From Tepidiforma sp. (GTDB taxonomy: Bacteria > Chloroflexota > Dehalococcoidia > Tepidiformales > Tepidiformaceae), in NCBI RefSeq assembly GCF_026003995.1, contig NZ_BPIG01000003.1, positions 124,001 to 188,000 of the forward strand: a stretch of 64,000 bases of DNA, given 5' to 3'. Each line of letters opens with the position of its first letter. Position 1 is the stretch's first letter. This document shows, piece after piece, positions 36,033-44,776 of this stretch. A program made the translations under genes and the position numbers. The notes under the pieces are model-generated. The model was not told where the DNA came from. It did no database searches and saw only the letters and a program-made list of their open reading frames with translations.

Positions 36033-37796
36033 ATGGAGCCTGCCACGCGGGAGGATAGGCGGGACCCCTGGCGGCTGTGGTTCGCGGCGAGCGTCGCCGC
36101 CTGCTGCCTGAGTTTCGGCCTGCTCGCGTGGTCGATCGTGGCCGCGGTTGCCGGCAACGGGGAGGGCCGGGCTGCCGGTGCCCCGGGCGCTGCACCATCG
36201 CCGACGGCGACGCCGGCGCTCCGCTACCGCGGCGCGCTGCCGGCGGGGGCAGCAGGCCTCGGGCTCCAACCGGCGGGCCCGGCGGAGACGGCCGACCTCG
36301 CGTTCGAACCCGCGCAGCCGGGCGAGGGCGTGCCGGTGCGGATCTTCGTCGCCGTTGCGGCGCCGGGCGCGGGCGTGGATGCGCTCAGCCGCGATGAGCT
36401 GGCCGCGGCCCTCCGGGGCGATGCGGCGAGCTGGGCGGCCTTCGGCGGCTTCGACCGGCCGATCGCACCGGCGTTCGTCGGGGAGCCGGCCGAGGCGCAG
36501 GGCATCCTCGCCGGGCTCGGGGCAGGCAAGTTCGACCTCTCCCGGTTCCGCTTCTTCGCCACCGCGGATGACCTGCGCGCTGCGCTCACGCTCGAATCGA
36601 GCATGCTCGCCATCGTGCCGTTCGAGGGGCTGCGGCCGCCGATGGTCGCGCTCGCCGTAGACGGCGCGGACCCGGCCCGGGGGTACGGCGACCCGCACGC
36701 GTGGCCGCTCGCCGAGCGCGCGGCGGTGCGGGCGCTGACGCCGGCCGGCGAAGCAGCCCGGGCGCGGATCGAGGCGGCCATCGCGTGGGCGCCGCCGCCG
36801 GTGACGCGGGTGGTCGCAACGGGCGACATTCTGATGTCGCGCTGCACGCTGACCGCCATCCGGGCGACGGGCGACTGGGCGAGCCCGCTCCGTTCGCCGG
36901 TGGGCGATTTCCTCGCTGCGGCGGACATCGCGGCGGGCTCGCTCGACGGGTCGATCCAGGATTACGCGGAGCCGTACGGCTGCGTGAGCACCACCAACCT
37001 CACCTCGCCGCCGGAGGTCATCGCGGCGCTCACGCATGCCGGGTTCGACGTGCTGACCGTGGCGACGAACCACGTCTTCGACTGCGCCGACGGCGGCTGC
37101 GGGGCGAAGGCGATGCTGCGGACGATCGAGCTGCTGCGCGCGGCGGGCATCGCGACGGTCGGCGGCGGGCGGAACCTCGACGAAGCGCTGGCGCCGGTGA
37201 TCATCGAGCGAAACGGCGTGCGCTTCGGCTTCCTCGGGTTCGACGACATCGCGGCGGAGGACATCGGGGCGACGGAGACGGAACCGGGCACGGCGCCGCT
37301 GGATGATTCGTACGCGGACGAAAAGTCGACGCCGCCGCGGGAGCCGGCCTTCTACAAGCCGGCGGAGATGCTCTCGCTGACGCGGTTCGAGGCGGCCATC
37401 CGGGCGCTGAAGGCGGAGGCCGACGTAGTGGTCGTGCTCGTGCAATCGGGCTACGAAGACACGCACGCGCCGAGCCCGCGGAGCATCAAGGCGCTGCGGG
37501 CGGCCGCCGATGCGGGCGCGGACCTCGTGGTCGGGAACCAGGCGCACTGGGTGCAGGCGGCGGAAGTGCGAGGCGGGACGTTCATCGCCTATGCGCTGGG
37601 CAACTTCATCTTCGACCAGCGGTGGACGCCGGAGCACACGCAGGGCTACCTGCTGGAGGCGACCTTCCACGGCGCGAAGCTGGCGACGATCCGGATGCTT
37701 CCGTATCAAATCGAGGGCCAGTACCGGCCGATGTTCGCCGAGGGCGCTACGCGGCTGAAGATCATCGGCGACGTCATCGGGACGCCGGTGGAGTGA
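36033..37796 (+). CDS. CapA-family protein (poly-gamma-glutamate-type capsule synthesis domain)
   Basis: 587 aa. An N-terminal cytoplasmic tail and one membrane helix (CCLSFGLLAWSIVAAVAG) put the rest outside. A first domain of about 220 residues resembles a periplasmic substrate-binding fold (MLAIVPFEGLRPPMVALAVDG). The second is the CapA metallophosphatase-like domain: VVATGDILMSRC, VLTVATNHVFDC, VVVLVQSGYEDTHAPSPR, VVGNQAHWVQ and YALGNFIFDQ. CapA supports surface polymer synthesis or export. The residues fit the family, but no capB/C partner is in the window, so the actual polymer is unknown. Confidence 0.85.
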   Translation: MEPATREDRRDPWRLWFAASVAACCLSFGLLAWSIVAAVAGNGEGRAAGAPGAAPSPTATPALRYRGALPAGAAGLGLQPAGPAETADLAFEPAQPGEGVPVRIFVAVAAPGAGVDALSRDELAAALRGDAASWAAFGGFDRPIAPAFVGEPAEAQGILAGLGAGKFDLSRFRFFATADDLRAALTLESSMLAIVPFEGLRPPMVALAVDGADPARGYGDPHAWPLAERAAVRALTPAGEAARARIEAAIAWAPPPVTRVVATGDILMSRCTLTAIRATGDWASPLRSPVGDFLAAADIAAGSLDGSIQDYAEPYGCVSTTNLTSPPEVIAALTHAGFDVLTVATNHVFDCADGGCGAKAMLRTIELLRAAGIATVGGGRNLDEALAPVIIERNGVRFGFLGFDDIAAEDIGATETEPGTAPLDDSYADEKSTPPREPAFYKPAEMLSLTRFEAAIRALKAEADVVVVLVQSGYEDTHAPSPRSIKALRAAADAGADLVVGNQAHWVQAAEVRGGTFIAYALGNFIFDQRWTPEHTQGYLLEATFHGAKLATIRMLPYQIEGQYRPMFAEGATRLKIIGDVIGTPVE

Positions 37797-37799
37797 GTT

Positions 37800-38135
37800 C
37801 GGCGGGAACCGGGAGGCGGGAAGCGGGAACCGGGAGGCGGGAGGGAGTATCGACCTCCAACCTTCAACCGTCGTCGCGGGGCTCCGTCCCCGCGGGGCGC
37901 CATGCGCCCAACGGATGTTCCGGGAGGCGGGAAGCGGGAACCGGGAGGCGGGAAGCGGGAAGCGGGTGAATTCGACGGTTCGGGTGGGCCTCGCCGGCCC
38001 TCCGCGGGCACGGAGGCCCGCGACTACGGAGGTGGAAGGTTGCAGTTGGGAGTTGGGAGTTCGGCGGCGGGAGCCGCGAGAGAGGATGACCTCCAACCTC
38101 CAACCTCCAACCTCCAACCTTCGCTTCTCCCTTTC
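37800..38135 (+). repeat. Composite repeat: heptads - P2 hairpin - heptads - P1 hairpin - heptads
   Basis: G-rich heptads begin 4 nt after the capA-like stop codon. Module P2 (37867-37912) contains stem CGCGGGG/CCCCGCG with loop CTCCGT at 37875-37894. More heptads are followed by module P1 (37969-38030), stem CGCGGGC/GCCCGCG with loop ACGGAG at 38003-38022. GGGAGTT and CCTCCAA heptads end the block. Non-coding. It occupies most of the gap before purF. Confidence 0.85.
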
Positions 38136-38245
38136 TCCCGCTCTCCCCTTCTCCCTTTCACCCCGTCTCCCTCCCCGGCCTCAGCGCCGGAGCGGAAGGG
38201 CCGATATACTGGGAGTAGCCGTCACCGCAAGGAGGCCGGAGGGGA

Positions 38246-39712
38246 TTGCTCCCGGAAAGCGATAATCCGCGCGAGGCCTGCGGCGTCTTCGGGGTCTACA
38301 GCCCCGGCGATGACGTTGCAAGGCTGACGTTCTATGGGCTCTACGCCCTCCAGCACCGGGGCCAGGAAAGCGCCGGCATCGCCGCCAGCAACGGGGAGGA
38401 TTTCAGCCTCCGCACCGGGATGGGGCTCGTCGCGCAGGTCTTCGATGAAGAGGACCTCGCCTACCTGAAAGGCCACATCGCCATCGGCCACACCCGCTAC
38501 AGCACCGCCGGCGGGTCGCTCGCCTGCAACGCGCAGCCGATCGTCGTGCACGACCGCGAGACGGGGGAGCCGATTGCGCTGGGCCACAACGGCAACCTGA
38601 CGAACGTCGACATCCTGCGCGAGGATCTCGAGGCGCAGGGCATCCAGTTCGAATCGACGGCCGACTCGGAAGTCATCGCCCACCTGTTCACGATCGCGCC
38701 CGGCCGGACAATGGAAGAGCGGTTCCACTACGTGATGCGGCGGCTCGAGGGCGCCTACAGCGTGGTGATGATGACGAAGGACCGGCTGTTCGCGATGCGC
38801 GACCCGATGGGCGTGCGGCCGCTCTGCCTCGGCCGGCTCGATGGCGGCTGGGTGGTGGCGTCCGAATCGTGCGCGCTGGAGCACCTCGGCGTGCCGATGG
38901 AGCGGGAGATCCAGCCGGGCGAAGTGGTGGTCATCGACGCCAACGGCCCGGCGAGCTTCTTCCCGGCGGCGCCCGCGCGGAAGCGGGCGCTTTGTACGTT
39001 CGAATACACCTATTTCGCGCGGCCGGACAGCCGCATCGGCGGCCAGCTCGTCTACCCCGCGCGGGAGGAGATGGGCGCGACGCTGGCGCGGGAGCACCCG
39101 GTGGAGGCGGACATCGTCATCGGGGTGCCGGATTCGGCGACGCCGGCGGCGATCGGTTACGCGCGGGCCTCGGGCATCCCCTACCGCGAAGGGCTCGTGA
39201 AGAACCGGTACGTGGGGCGGACGTTCATCCAGCCGGACCAGCGGATTCGCGAGGCGGGCGTGAGCCTGAAGTTCAACGCGCTCAGCGATGTCCTCGCCGG
39301 CAAGCGGGTGGTGCTCGTCGACGACAGCATCGTGCGAGGGACGACGACACCGCGGGTCATCCAGCTGCTGCGGCGGGCGGGCGCGAAAGAAGTGCACATG
39401 CGGATCACGACGCCGCCGATCGTGTCGCCGTGCTTCCTCGGGGTGGACATGGCGACGAAGGCGGAGCTCATCGCGGCGAACCATTCGATCGAGGAGATTC
39501 GCCAGCACATCGGGGCCGATTCGCTCGGCTTCCTCAGCCTCGAAGGGCTGAACCGGGCGACGGGGCAGGACCCGAACGACCTCTGCAACGCCTGCTTCAC
39601 GGGGGTATATCCGCTGAACGTGCAGATGCAGATGGAGAAGCTCGAAGCGGAGCGCGGGCGGGAGCCGGCGCTGGCCGCGGCGGAGAGCCTGCACCGGGCC
39701 GGCCGGCCGTAG
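38246..39712 (+). CDS. purF: Amidophosphoribosyltransferase PurF
   Basis: 488 aa from TTG 38246, with GGAGG about 10 nt upstream. It makes phosphoribosylamine from PRPP and glutamine, the first step of purine synthesis. A short propeptide ([11 protein letters not shown]) precedes the nucleophile Cys in CGVFGVYSP. Also visible are [11 protein letters not shown], the PRPP loop [16 protein letters not shown], and the C-terminal CNAC pair. The CNAC pair matches the 4Fe-4S ligands of the Bacillus-type enzyme, so an iron-sulfur cluster is likely. A TATACT (38205-38210) may be its -10. Confidence 0.96.
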   Translation: MLPESDNPREACGVFGVYSPGDDVARLTFYGLYALQHRGQESAGIAASNGEDFSLRTGMGLVAQVFDEEDLAYLKGHIAIGHTRYSTAGGSLACNAQPIVVHDRETGEPIALGHNGNLTNVDILREDLEAQGIQFESTADSEVIAHLFTIAPGRTMEERFHYVMRRLEGAYSVVMMTKDRLFAMRDPMGVRPLCLGRLDGGWVVASESCALEHLGVPMEREIQPGEVVVIDANGPASFFPAAPARKRALCTFEYTYFARPDSRIGGQLVYPAREEMGATLAREHPVEADIVIGVPDSATPAAIGYARASGIPYREGLVKNRYVGRTFIQPDQRIREAGVSLKFNALSDVLAGKRVVLVDDSIVRGTTTPRVIQLLRRAGAKEVHMRITTPPIVSPCFLGVDMATKAELIAANHSIEEIRQHIGADSLGFLSLEGLNRATGQDPNDLCNACFTGVYPLNVQMQMEKLEAERGREPALAAAESLHRAGRP

Positions 39713-39765
39713 CATTCCGCTTCGCGGGTAGCAGGGCGCGCGCCGCTTCGCGTAAGGTGGAGCGG

Positions 39766-40464
39766 ATGGGAGTGCTCGGCGACATCCGGGAGGATATCCG
39801 CGCGGCGATGGAGCGCGACCCGGCGGCGCGCTCGGCGATCGAAGTCGCCCTCTTCTACCCCGGCTTCCATGCGCGGCTGGCGCACCGGCTGGCGCACGCG
39901 CTCCACCGGCGGGGCGTGCCGCTCCTGCCGCGGGGCATCATGCACGTGGCGCGGTTCTTCACCGGCATCGAAATCCACCCGGGCGCGAAAATCGGCCGCC
40001 GGTTCTTCATCGACCACGGGATGGGCGTCGTCATCGGCGAGACGGCGGAGATCGGCGACGACGTGACGCTCTACCAGGGCGTGACGCTGGGCGGGACGAG
40101 CACGCGCCGCGTGAAGCGCCACCCGACGCTGCGCGACCGGGTGACGGTCGGCGCAGGCGCCAAGGTCATCGGGGCGGTGGAGATCGGCGAGAACGTGCGC
40201 ATCGGCGCGGGGAGCGTGGTGGTGACGAACGTGCCGCCGAACGCGACAGTCGTCGGCGTGCCGGGCCACATCGTGGCGTTCCACGACGATTCGAACGGGG
40301 CGATTCAGCGGCTGCCGGACCCGGAATGGGAGCGGCTGAACGACCTCGACCGGCGGATGGACGAGCTGCGGCGGCAGATTGCGCACCTCGAGGAGCACCT
40401 GGCGCGGCTGCACGAGCAGCACCATGACGGCCAGCCGGCGCCCGGCCCGGCGGGGGAGCGGTGA
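39766..40464 (+). CDS. cysE: Serine O-acetyltransferase
   Basis: 232 aa. It opens [21 protein letters not shown], followed by left-handed beta-helix hexapeptide repeats ([57 protein letters not shown]). The active-site His is in DHGMGVVIG. It acetylates serine for cysteine synthesis. A C-terminal coiled-coil-like tail ([21 protein letters not shown]) is longer than usual. TAAGGT lies 7 nt upstream of the ATG. Confidence 0.95.
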   Translation: MGVLGDIREDIRAAMERDPAARSAIEVALFYPGFHARLAHRLAHALHRRGVPLLPRGIMHVARFFTGIEIHPGAKIGRRFFIDHGMGVVIGETAEIGDDVTLYQGVTLGGTSTRRVKRHPTLRDRVTVGAGAKVIGAVEIGENVRIGAGSVVVTNVPPNATVVGVPGHIVAFHDDSNGAIQRLPDPEWERLNDLDRRMDELRRQIAHLEEHLARLHEQHHDGQPAPGPAGER

Positions 40465-40465
40465 G

Positions 40466-40636
40466 GTGGGCTGGGAGGAGCGGGCGCGGAAGCTGGAGGC
40501 GCGCCGGCGGCGGATGCCGGTGAGCGGCCGGGGCCTGCTGACGGTGGAGCCGCACGCCATCCGGAAGCGGCTGGGGCGGCTCGCCAACGGCAAACGCCAG
40601 GCCCGCCCGGGCCGCAAAGGGCCGAAACGCGCCTGA
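40466..40636 (+). CDS. Small Arg/Lys-rich protein of unknown function
   Basis: 56 aa from GTG 40466, starting just after the cysE stop. About a third of the residues are Arg or Lys (for example KLEARRRRMPVSGRG and QARPGRKGPKRA). GGGGGAG lies about 8 nt upstream. The strong positive charge suggests nucleic-acid or ribosome binding, but no family is recognised, and in this base composition a short basic frame could arise by chance. Confidence 0.4.
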   Translation: MGWEERARKLEARRRRMPVSGRGLLTVEPHAIRKRLGRLANGKRQARPGRKGPKRA

Positions 40637-40649
40637 GCGGGCCCGCTGC

Positions 40650-40655
40650 TAGGAT
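40650..40655 (+). promoter_or_regulatory. -10 element of a leaderless promoter
   Basis: TAGGAT ends 7 nt before ATG 40663 of lysA, favouring that start over the in-frame ATG 40654, which would lie inside the promoter element. Confidence 0.45.
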
Positions 40656-40662
40656 GGCGGGC

Positions 40663-41944
40663 ATGGACCTCTCGCAGTACCCCCCTCGAAGCGCTCGCCG
40701 ACCGGGTCGGCACTCCCTTCTACTTTTATGACGCGGCGATCATGGACCGGAAGTTCGCCGAGCTGGCCGCGCTGACGGCCGGGCCGGGGCTCCACTGCCG
40801 CTACGCCGTGAAGGCGAACCCCGCCCGCCCGGTGCTGGAGACGGTGCGGCGCCACGGCCTCTGGATCGACGCGGTCAGCGGCAACGAGGTGCTGCGGGCG
40901 AAGGCCGCCGGCTTCCCGATGGGCCACGAGCCGCCGGTGGTGATGTACACGGCGGACGTCTTCCGCGACAACGCCCTGCAGGTCGTGCTGGAGGAAGGCA
41001 TCCTGCCGAACGTGGGCTCGCCGGGGATGATTCGCGAGCTGGCGGAGGCAGGCTACCGGGGCCCGATCGCCATGCGCATCAATCCCGGGTTCGGGCACGG
41101 GCACGTGCAGGCGTGCGATACGGGCGGGCCCTCTTCGAAGCACGGCATCTGGTACGAAGACCACCTCGCGGCGAAGCGGCTGGCGGATGAAGCGGGCTTC
41201 CCGGTGGTGACGCTCCATGCGCACGTGGGCACCGGCCCGCAGATTCGCGAGTTCGACGAGAACATGAAGAAGCTGATCGCGCTCTTCGCCCATCTGCTGC
41301 CGCACTACCCGGAAGCGCGAGCGGTGAACCTCGGCGGCGGCATCCCGCACCCGTACCGGCCGGGCGCGCCGGCCTACCCGCTCGAGGAGTACGGCGCGAT
41401 CCTCGCCGACGGGGTGCGGCAGCTGAGCGCGGCGGCGGAGCGGCCGATCGGCATCGAAATCGAGCCGGGGCGCTACCCGGTGGCGGGGATGGCGCTGCTC
41501 GTCGCGCGGGTGACGGACGTGAAGGCGACGCGCACGAACGAGAAGGGGCCGGGCCACCAGTTCATCATGTGCGACGCCGGGTTCAACGACCTGGTGCGGC
41601 CGGCGATGTACGGCAGCTACCACCGGATTTCGATCGTCGGGCGGGGCGCCGGCCGCCCGCCGGAGCCGTTCGTGGTCGCCGGGCCGCTGTGCGAGAGCGG
41701 CGACGTCTTCACCCGGGACGACCAGGAGCTGCTGCAGCCGCGGGACCTGCCGCGGCCGGAGCCGGGCGACCTCGTGGTGCTGCACGATGCCGGGGCGTAC
41801 GGCGCGGCGATGTCCTCGAACTACGTCTCGCTCGGGCGGGTGCCGCAGGTGCTCTGGGAGGACGGCCGGGCGCGGCTCATCGCGCGGCGGGAAATGTTCG
41901 AGGACCTCGTGCGGCGGGAGTGCGACGAGCCGGTGGCGCTGTAG
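40663..41944 (+). CDS. lysA: Diaminopimelate decarboxylase, N-terminal frameshift as read
   Basis: About 427 aa, PLP-dependent, last step of lysine synthesis. From ATG 40663 the frame reads MDLSQYP and then breaks in a C6 run at 40680-40685; with five C it continues LEALADRVGTPFYFYDAAIMDR into the conserved protein. Key sites are YAVKANPARP (PLP Lys), HVGTGPQIREFD, LGGGIPHPY, EPGRYPVAGM, CESGDVF and DAGAYGAAMSSNY. Homopolymer length error explains the break best, because the rest is intact. The downstream response-regulator gene is convergent. Confidence 0.9.
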
Positions 41945-41953
41945 CGGGGCGGG

Positions 41954-42634
41954 CTATTCGCCGCCGGACTTGCGGGCATCGGCGACGAGGCGGTAGCCGA
42001 CGTTGCGGACCGTTTCGATGAAGGCGTGGCCGCCGACTTCGATCTTGGCGCGGATGCGCCGGATGTGAACGTCGACGGTCCGCGCGCCGCCGAAGTAGTC
42101 GTAGCCCCAGACGCGGTTGAGGAGCTGCTCGCGGGTGAATACGCGGCCGGCGTTCATGGCGAGGAAGCGGAGGAGTTCGTACTCCTTGAAGGTGAGGACG
42201 ACGGGCTCGCCGTCGACGGTGACGCGGTAGTTGGTGAGGTCGATCTGGAGGGCGCCGCAGCGGATGGTGTTCTCGGCGTCGACGCCGTGCTTCCGCCAGA
42301 GGGCGCGTTCGATGCGGCGGGCGAGCTCTTCCGGCGGCGCGGTGAGGAGGGCGAAATCGTCGACGGGGAGGTCGGCGCTGATGCGGTCGAGCCCCTCTGG
42401 CGGGACGAGGGCGAAGAGGATGACGCCGTTTTCGCCGTAGGCGCTGGCGATGATGGAGAAGGCGGCGGGCGGGATATCGCGGAAGTCGAGGACGGCGACG
42501 TCGATGCGGCTCTGGATTTCATCGGAGGCGAGCCGCTCGGGGGCGATGACGGGGGCGTTGAACCCGGCGCGCTCCAGCTCGGGCGCGAGGCGCGCGGCGT
42601 CCGGGTGGCGGGTGACGAGGTAAACGGTGCGCAT
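41954..42634 (-). CDS. OmpR/PhoB-family response regulator with degenerate receiver
   Basis: 226 aa. The C-terminal winged-helix DNA-binding domain is canonical: LTFKEYELLRFLAMNAGRVF, REQLLNRVWGYDY, RTVDVHIRRIRAKIE, ETVRNVGYRL. The receiver is unusual: the N-terminal acidic pair is replaced (VYLVTRHPDA), the conserved Lys is missing (LLTAPPEEL), though an Asp survives in VAVLDFRDI. Phosphorylation control may be lost or altered. The histidine kinase upstream on the same strand, 86 nt away, is the likely partner if any. Confidence 0.88.
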   Translation of the reverse strand: MRTVYLVTRHPDAARLAPELERAGFNAPVIAPERLASDEIQSRIDVAVLDFRDIPPAAFSIIASAYGENGVILFALVPPEGLDRISADLPVDDFALLTAPPEELARRIERALWRKHGVDAENTIRCGALQIDLTNYRVTVDGEPVVLTFKEYELLRFLAMNAGRVFTREQLLNRVWGYDYFGGARTVDVHIRRIRAKIEVGGHAFIETVRNVGYRLVADARKSGGE

Positions 42635-42720
42635 GCCGGTGCAGTCCCCTTACCCGGGGCAGTATACGCCCGGGCGGAGCGCCCCCGGCCGGGCGCTCGA
42701 TGAATTCCGTGTGAAATCTG

Positions 42721-44493
42721 TCACGAACCGCCGGCGGCCGGCAGGTAGAGGCGGAACGTTGCGCCAGCCCCGGGCGCCGATTCGACGACGACGCCGCCTC
42801 GGTGGCCGCGGGCGATGCCGGAGACGGTCGCGAGGCCGAGCCCGCGGCCGGTGAACCGCGTCGTGAAGAACGGCTCGAAGATGCGGTGCTGGAGGGCGGG
42901 GTCGATGCCTTCGCCGCGGTCGATGACTTCGACGACGACGTAGTCGCCGGCGGGGAGGGGGCCGGGGTGAGCGTGGGCGAGCCCGCCGGCCGCGACCGTC
43001 TCGCGGCGCGTGCGGACGGTGACCGGGACACCCGGCGGGGAGGCTTCGACGGCGTTGGCGATGAGCGCGGCGGCGGCGAGCCGGAGCTGGCCGGGGTCGC
43101 CGAGGACCGGCGGCAGGCCGCGGGCGAGCTGCCGCTCGACCGGGTGCTCGCGGCTGGCGGCAGCGGCCGCCTCCGCGACGGCGGCGCTGACGTCGACCGG
43201 CTGGCGGACGAACTGGCCCCGGCCGGAGAAGGCGAGCATCTGGCGGGAGAGGTCGGCGAGACGCCGGGCTGCGTCTTCGATCTCCTGCAGGATGGGGCGG
43301 GCCGGGCTGCCTTCGGGGAGTTCGAGGAGGGCGAGGGCGGCGTTGCCGAGGATGCCGACGAGCAGGTTGTTGAAATCGTGGGCGACGCCGCCGGCGAGGA
43401 TGGTGAGCGCTTCGAGCTTGTCGGCGCGGGCGCGGGCTTCGGCGGCGCGGACCCGCTCGGTGATATCGAGCACGACGGCCATGAGGCCGGACTGCGCGCC
43501 GGAGGCATCGCGGAGGGGCACGTAGTGGGCTTCGTAGACGGTATCGCGCCAGGCGCCGGTGGTGGTGAAGGCTTCGCCGGCGAGGCCGCGGCGGACCTCG
43601 GCGAGGCGCTCCGGCGCGTCGCGGTTGAACTCGAAGATGGACTGGCCGACGAGTTCGCCGGGGCGGAGGCCGTAGCGGCCGAGGGCGCCGCCTTCGAGCA
43701 GGGTGTAGCGGCCCTCCATGTCGATCGCCCAGATGACGATGGGCGCGGCCGCGGCGGCCCGGGAGAGCAGCTCGCGGGCCTCGGAGAGGGCGCGCCGCTC
43801 GGTGATGTCGCGGGCGACGTGGAAGGTGCCGGTGATGGTGTCGCCGTCGCGGACGGTGCGGCCTTTCACTTCGAACCAGCGGCGTTCGCCGCTCTTGAAG
43901 ACGAATTCGACTTCGAGGACGGGGACGTGCTGGCCGGCCCAGATGCGGGCGAGGGCCTCGGCGACGCGGGGCCGGTGTTCGGGGACGACGAAGCTGGCGG
44001 CGGAGGAGCCGATGAGTTCGGCCGGGGTGTAGCCGGAGACCTCGTAGCCGAGGCGGTTCATCTCGGTGAAGCGGCCCTGCCGGTCGAGGCTGAACATGAT
44101 GTCGTTCGCTTCTTCGACGAGGCGGCGGTAGCGGTCGGGCTCGCCGGCGGGTTCGGGGAGGAGGGCAAGGACGGCTGCGACGGCGGCCGAGCCTTCGACG
44201 GGCGCGCGGGTGAGGCGGGCGCCGGACCCGAGGGTGCCGGGCGCGGCGCTGCAGACGAGGAACTCGCGTTCGCCGGCGAGGAGCGCGTCGATGGCAGCGG
44301 GCGCGAGGCAGGGGAGGGCACGGGCGAGGGCCTCGGCGGCCGGTTCGCCGGGCTGCGCGGCCGGGTCGATGGCCGTCCAGGCGGCCGAGGCGGCAGCGAG
44401 CCGGTTGGCGGCATCGACCGCGATGACGGGCGCCGGGAGCGCATCGAGGAGGAGCGGGAAGTCGCGCGGGGCGAGCGACGGGTGGAAGCGCAA
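42721..44493 (-). CDS. PAS-domain sensor histidine kinase
   Basis: About 590 aa. It has an N-terminal PAS-like region of unknown ligand (ALPAPVIAVDAANRLAAAS), a PAS domain (NDIMFSLDRQGRFTEMNRLGY), and another PAS (PIVIWAIDMEGRYTLLEGGAL). HisKA has the phospho-His in GGVAHDFNNLLVGILG, followed by an ATPase domain (IANAVEAS, DRGEGIDPAL, GRGLGLATVSG). No membrane helices, so it is cytoplasmic. I choose TTG 44493, with GGAAGG about 8 nt upstream, because the longer frame upstream is not conserved. It is divergent from the chemoreceptor gene. Confidence 0.85.
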   Translation of the reverse strand: MRFHPSLAPRDFPLLLDALPAPVIAVDAANRLAAASAAWTAIDPAAQPGEPAAEALARALPCLAPAAIDALLAGEREFLVCSAAPGTLGSGARLTRAPVEGSAAVAAVLALLPEPAGEPDRYRRLVEEANDIMFSLDRQGRFTEMNRLGYEVSGYTPAELIGSSAASFVVPEHRPRVAEALARIWAGQHVPVLEVEFVFKSGERRWFEVKGRTVRDGDTITGTFHVARDITERRALSEARELLSRAAAAAPIVIWAIDMEGRYTLLEGGALGRYGLRPGELVGQSIFEFNRDAPERLAEVRRGLAGEAFTTTGAWRDTVYEAHYVPLRDASGAQSGLMAVVLDITERVRAAEARARADKLEALTILAGGVAHDFNNLLVGILGNAALALLELPEGSPARPILQEIEDAARRLADLSRQMLAFSGRGQFVRQPVDVSAAVAEAAAAASREHPVERQLARGLPPVLGDPGQLRLAAAALIANAVEASPPGVPVTVRTRRETVAAGGLAHAHPGPLPAGDYVVVEVIDRGEGIDPALQHRIFEPFFTTRFTGRGLGLATVSGIARGHRGGVVVESAPGAGATFRLYLPAAGGS

Positions 44494-44776
44494 CGCGGCG
44501 GGCCTTCCGGATTTTCGCAGATTCTTTACGAAATCTGCTGCGGTTGCAAGGGGGATATTTGCGTGCGCAATGTTACGGTCGTGCTTCGTGCTCCCGGTGG
44601 CACCCGTTGGGGCGCCGGGCTGAGCGGCCGGTCGCTCCGGGAGGCGTGGAGGAAGGGGGCGGGAATTCCCCGATTCGCGGGGCGCGGCGGGCGGCCGAGG
44701 ATCGAACCTGCAGGGCAGCCGCGATCTCCTTCGCGGCTGCCTAAAGATTGCCACCGGTGCAGGGGGTCGCTCGACT
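44494..44776. promoter_or_regulatory. Divergent control region of the histidine kinase and chemoreceptor genes
   Basis: It holds an inverted repeat GCAGATT/AATCTGC (44517-44538, 8-nt spacer), a candidate operator near the kinase start. A perfect 11-bp hairpin, GGCAGCCGCGA with TCGCGGCTGCC (44714-44741), lies in the chemoreceptor leader 35 nt before its GTG. The stretch 44520-44580 is AT-richer than its surroundings and is the likely promoter zone. Confidence 0.45.

Noticed and set aside
38205-38245. Mn2+ riboswitch before purF
   Set aside because: Only one 16-nt segment matches; the second conserved loop and the expression platform are missing. Kept as a weak finding only.
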